From CAYOFK01 sp964403185 (GTDB lineage Bacteria; Bacteroidota; Bacteroidia; Bacteroidales; VadinHA17): a stretch of 14,637 bases of DNA. The stretch is taken from the NCBI GenBank assembly GCA_964403185.1, contig CAYOFK010000071.1, positions 1 to 14,637 on the forward strand, in the 5' to 3' direction. Every line of letters begins with the position of its first letter. Position 1 is the first letter of the stretch. The translations under genes were made by a program, and so were the position numbers. Shown here piece after piece: positions 13,118 to 14,637 of this stretch. A model generated the notes under the pieces. It made no database searches, had not been told where the DNA came from, and was given only the letters and a program-made list of their open reading frames with translations.

Positions 13118-14637
13118 ATGGCTAAAGAACTGAAATTTAATATTGATGCCCGCGATCAGTTAAAAAAGGGTGTTGACGCTTTGGCAGAAGCAGTGAAAGT
13201 GACTCTTGGGCCCAAGGGCCGGAATGTGATCATAGACAAAAAATTCGGAGCTCCACAAATCACCAAGGATGGAGTTTCCGTTGCGAAAGAAATTGAGCTG
13301 TCCGATGCTTTTGAAAACATGGGCGCCCAAATGGTAAAGGAAGTTGCTTCAAAAACTGCCGATGATGCCGGTGACGGAACAACCACTGCCACTATACTGG
13401 CACAATCCATCATCAATGTGGGTTCAAAAAACGTTACCGCCGGTGCAAATCCGATGGACCTGAAAAGAGGGATCGATCTTGCCGTAATAAAAGTGGTTGA
13501 GAACCTTGCTTCTCAAACCAGAACGGTGGATGATGACATTGAAAAAATTGAGCAGGTTGCCCGGATCTCTGCCAATAATGATAATGCCATCGGTAAACTC
13601 ATTGCCGAGGCCATGGAAAAAGTAAGCAAAGAAGGTGTGATCACTGTTGAGGAAGCCAAGGGTACAGAAACAACCGTTGAGGTTGTTGAAGGGATGCAGT
13701 TCGACAGGGGATATATTTCACCTTATTTTATTACCGATGCTGACAAAATGGAAGCCGTGCTTGAGAATCCATATATTCTCCTTCACGACAAGAAGATCTC
13801 TACGATGAAGGACCTGCTTCCCATTCTGGAAGCCACATCACAAGACGGAAGACCATTACTGATCATCGCTGAAGATATCGATGGTGAAGCACTGGCCACT
13901 CTTGTTGTGAATAAACTCCGTGGTTCATTGAAGATTGGCGCTGTTAAAGCTCCCGGTTTTGGAGACCGCAGAAAAGAAATGCTTGAAGATATTGCCATCC
14001 TCACAGGGGGTACGGTGATTTCTGAAGAAAAAGGCCTGAAACTGGAAAGCACATCCCTGGATATGCTGGGGCAGACCGAAAAGGTTGTAACGGACAAGGA
14101 AAATACAACCATTGTAAACGGTGCAGGTGACCAGGAATCAATAAATGCACGCATTGGGCAGATCAAGAAGCAAATTGAAACCACCACTTCAGACTATGAT
14201 AAAGAAAAACTGCAGGAGCGGTTGGCTAAATTGGCCGGCGGTGTTGCCGTACTTTACATCGGAGCTGCTTCAGAAATGGAGATGAAAGAGAAGAAAGACC
14301 GTGTGGAGGATGCATTGAGCGCTACACGCGCGGCTATCGAGGAAGGCATCCTTGCCGGTGGCGGAGTTGCTTACCTGAGGGCTAGCAATATCCTTGATAA
14401 GATCAAAGGCGAGAATGAAGACCAGGCTATCGGGGTACAGATCATTAAAAGAGCGCTGGAAGAACCCATTCGCCAGATCGTGGAAAATGCAGGTATTGAA
14501 GGGTCTATTGTTGTTCAAAAAGTTCGTGAAGGCAAGGACGACTATGGTTACAATGCCCGCACCCATAAGTATGAGGATCTGTTTAAATCAGGTGTGATCG
14601 ATCCTACCAAAGTGGTTCGTATCGCTCTTGAAAATGC
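13118..14637 (+). CDS. groEL: Chaperonin GroEL (60 kDa), 3' end outside the window
   Basis: The large ring subunit of the ATP-driven protein-folding chaperonin. It reads without interruption from ATG 13118 (MAKELKFNIDARDQLKKGVD) to the window edge, giving 506 of roughly 545 expected residues; the C-terminal end, including any GGM tail, is cut off. Key family motifs are present: the nucleotide-binding LGPKGRNV (30-37) and GDGTTTAT (85-92) with the catalytic-type aspartate at D86, plus QFDRGYISPYF in the apical domain, KAPGFGDRRK, and EEGILAGGGVAYLRA near the end. It lies 39 bases downstream of groES. The sequence is typical of Bacteroidota GroEL and shows no frameshift or missing segment. Confidence 0.98.
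   Translation, partial: MAKELKFNIDARDQLKKGVDALAEAVKVTLGPKGRNVIIDKKFGAPQITKDGVSVAKEIELSDAFENMGAQMVKEVASKTADDAGDGTTTATILAQSIINVGSKNVTAGANPMDLKRGIDLAVIKVVENLASQTRTVDDDIEKIEQVARISANNDNAIGKLIAEAMEKVSKEGVITVEEAKGTETTVEVVEGMQFDRGYISPYFITDADKMEAVLENPYILLHDKKISTMKDLLPILEATSQDGRPLLIIAEDIDGEALATLVVNKLRGSLKIGAVKAPGFGDRRKEMLEDIAILTGGTVISEEKGLKLESTSLDMLGQTEKVVTDKENTTIVNGAGDQESINARIGQIKKQIETTTSDYDKEKLQERLAKLAGGVAVLYIGAASEMEMKEKKDRVEDALSATRAAIEEGILAGGGVAYLRASNILDKIKGENEDQAIGVQIIKRALEEPIRQIVENAGIEGSIVVQKVREGKDDYGYNARTHKYEDLFKSGVIDPTKVVRIALEN

Noticed and set aside
13783..14187. 134-residue minus-strand frame inside groEL
   Set aside because: It is a compositional shadow of the groEL coding sequence; groEL is clearly the real gene.

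Overview
The window looks like chromosomal DNA from a member of the Bacteroidota, probably near the Bacteroidales/Marinilabiliales. The evidence is two proteins with type IX secretion (T9SS) C-terminal sorting domains, a TonB-dependent receptor with a carboxypeptidase-like N-terminal module, a Bacteroidota-style gene order (sigma-54 activator, LptE-like lipoprotein, TPR protein, secG, groES, groEL), AT-rich leaders without clear Shine-Dalgarno sites, and -7 boxes of the TAnnTTTG type. There are no tRNA, rRNA, CRISPR or transposase genes.

Left arm, minus strand (9127 down to 45). Reading in the direction of transcription: a lipoprotein of the N-acyl-D-amino-acid deacylase (amidohydrolase) family, kdsB (CMP-Kdo synthesis for LPS), a secreted lamin-tail-domain (LTD) protein with a T9SS tail, a TonB-dependent receptor that starts at TTG, and, 14 bases after it, a large secreted phospholipase D-like protein with OB-fold-like, FN3, two complete HKD, Ig-like and T9SS modules. 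The last three could form an extracellular nucleic-acid or phosphodiester scavenging locus; this is inference from domain content.

Centre (9128-9529). A 402-base divergent intergenic region. It holds a strikingly regular foldable element: an outer stem enclosing two perfect hairpins with no unpaired base at the junction. This is followed by a GC-rich palindrome-dense block, and then a plausible promoter for the rightward operon.

Right arm, plus strand (9530-14637). A probable operon encodes a sigma-54 activator without a sensor domain, an LptE-like lipoprotein, a TPR protein of unknown function and SecG. It ends at a strong intrinsic terminator. A separate unit, groES-groEL, follows; groEL runs off the window end. 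Upstream of groES is a sequence with GG-N10-GC spacing that resembles a sigma-54 promoter, notable because a sigma-54 activator is encoded 2 kb upstream.

The best candidates for something undescribed are the junction-forming intergenic element, the deacylase homologue that lacks the HxH motif and the cysteine of its family's metal site, the possible sigma-54 control of groESL, and the LTD/TonB/PLD secreted-protein locus.
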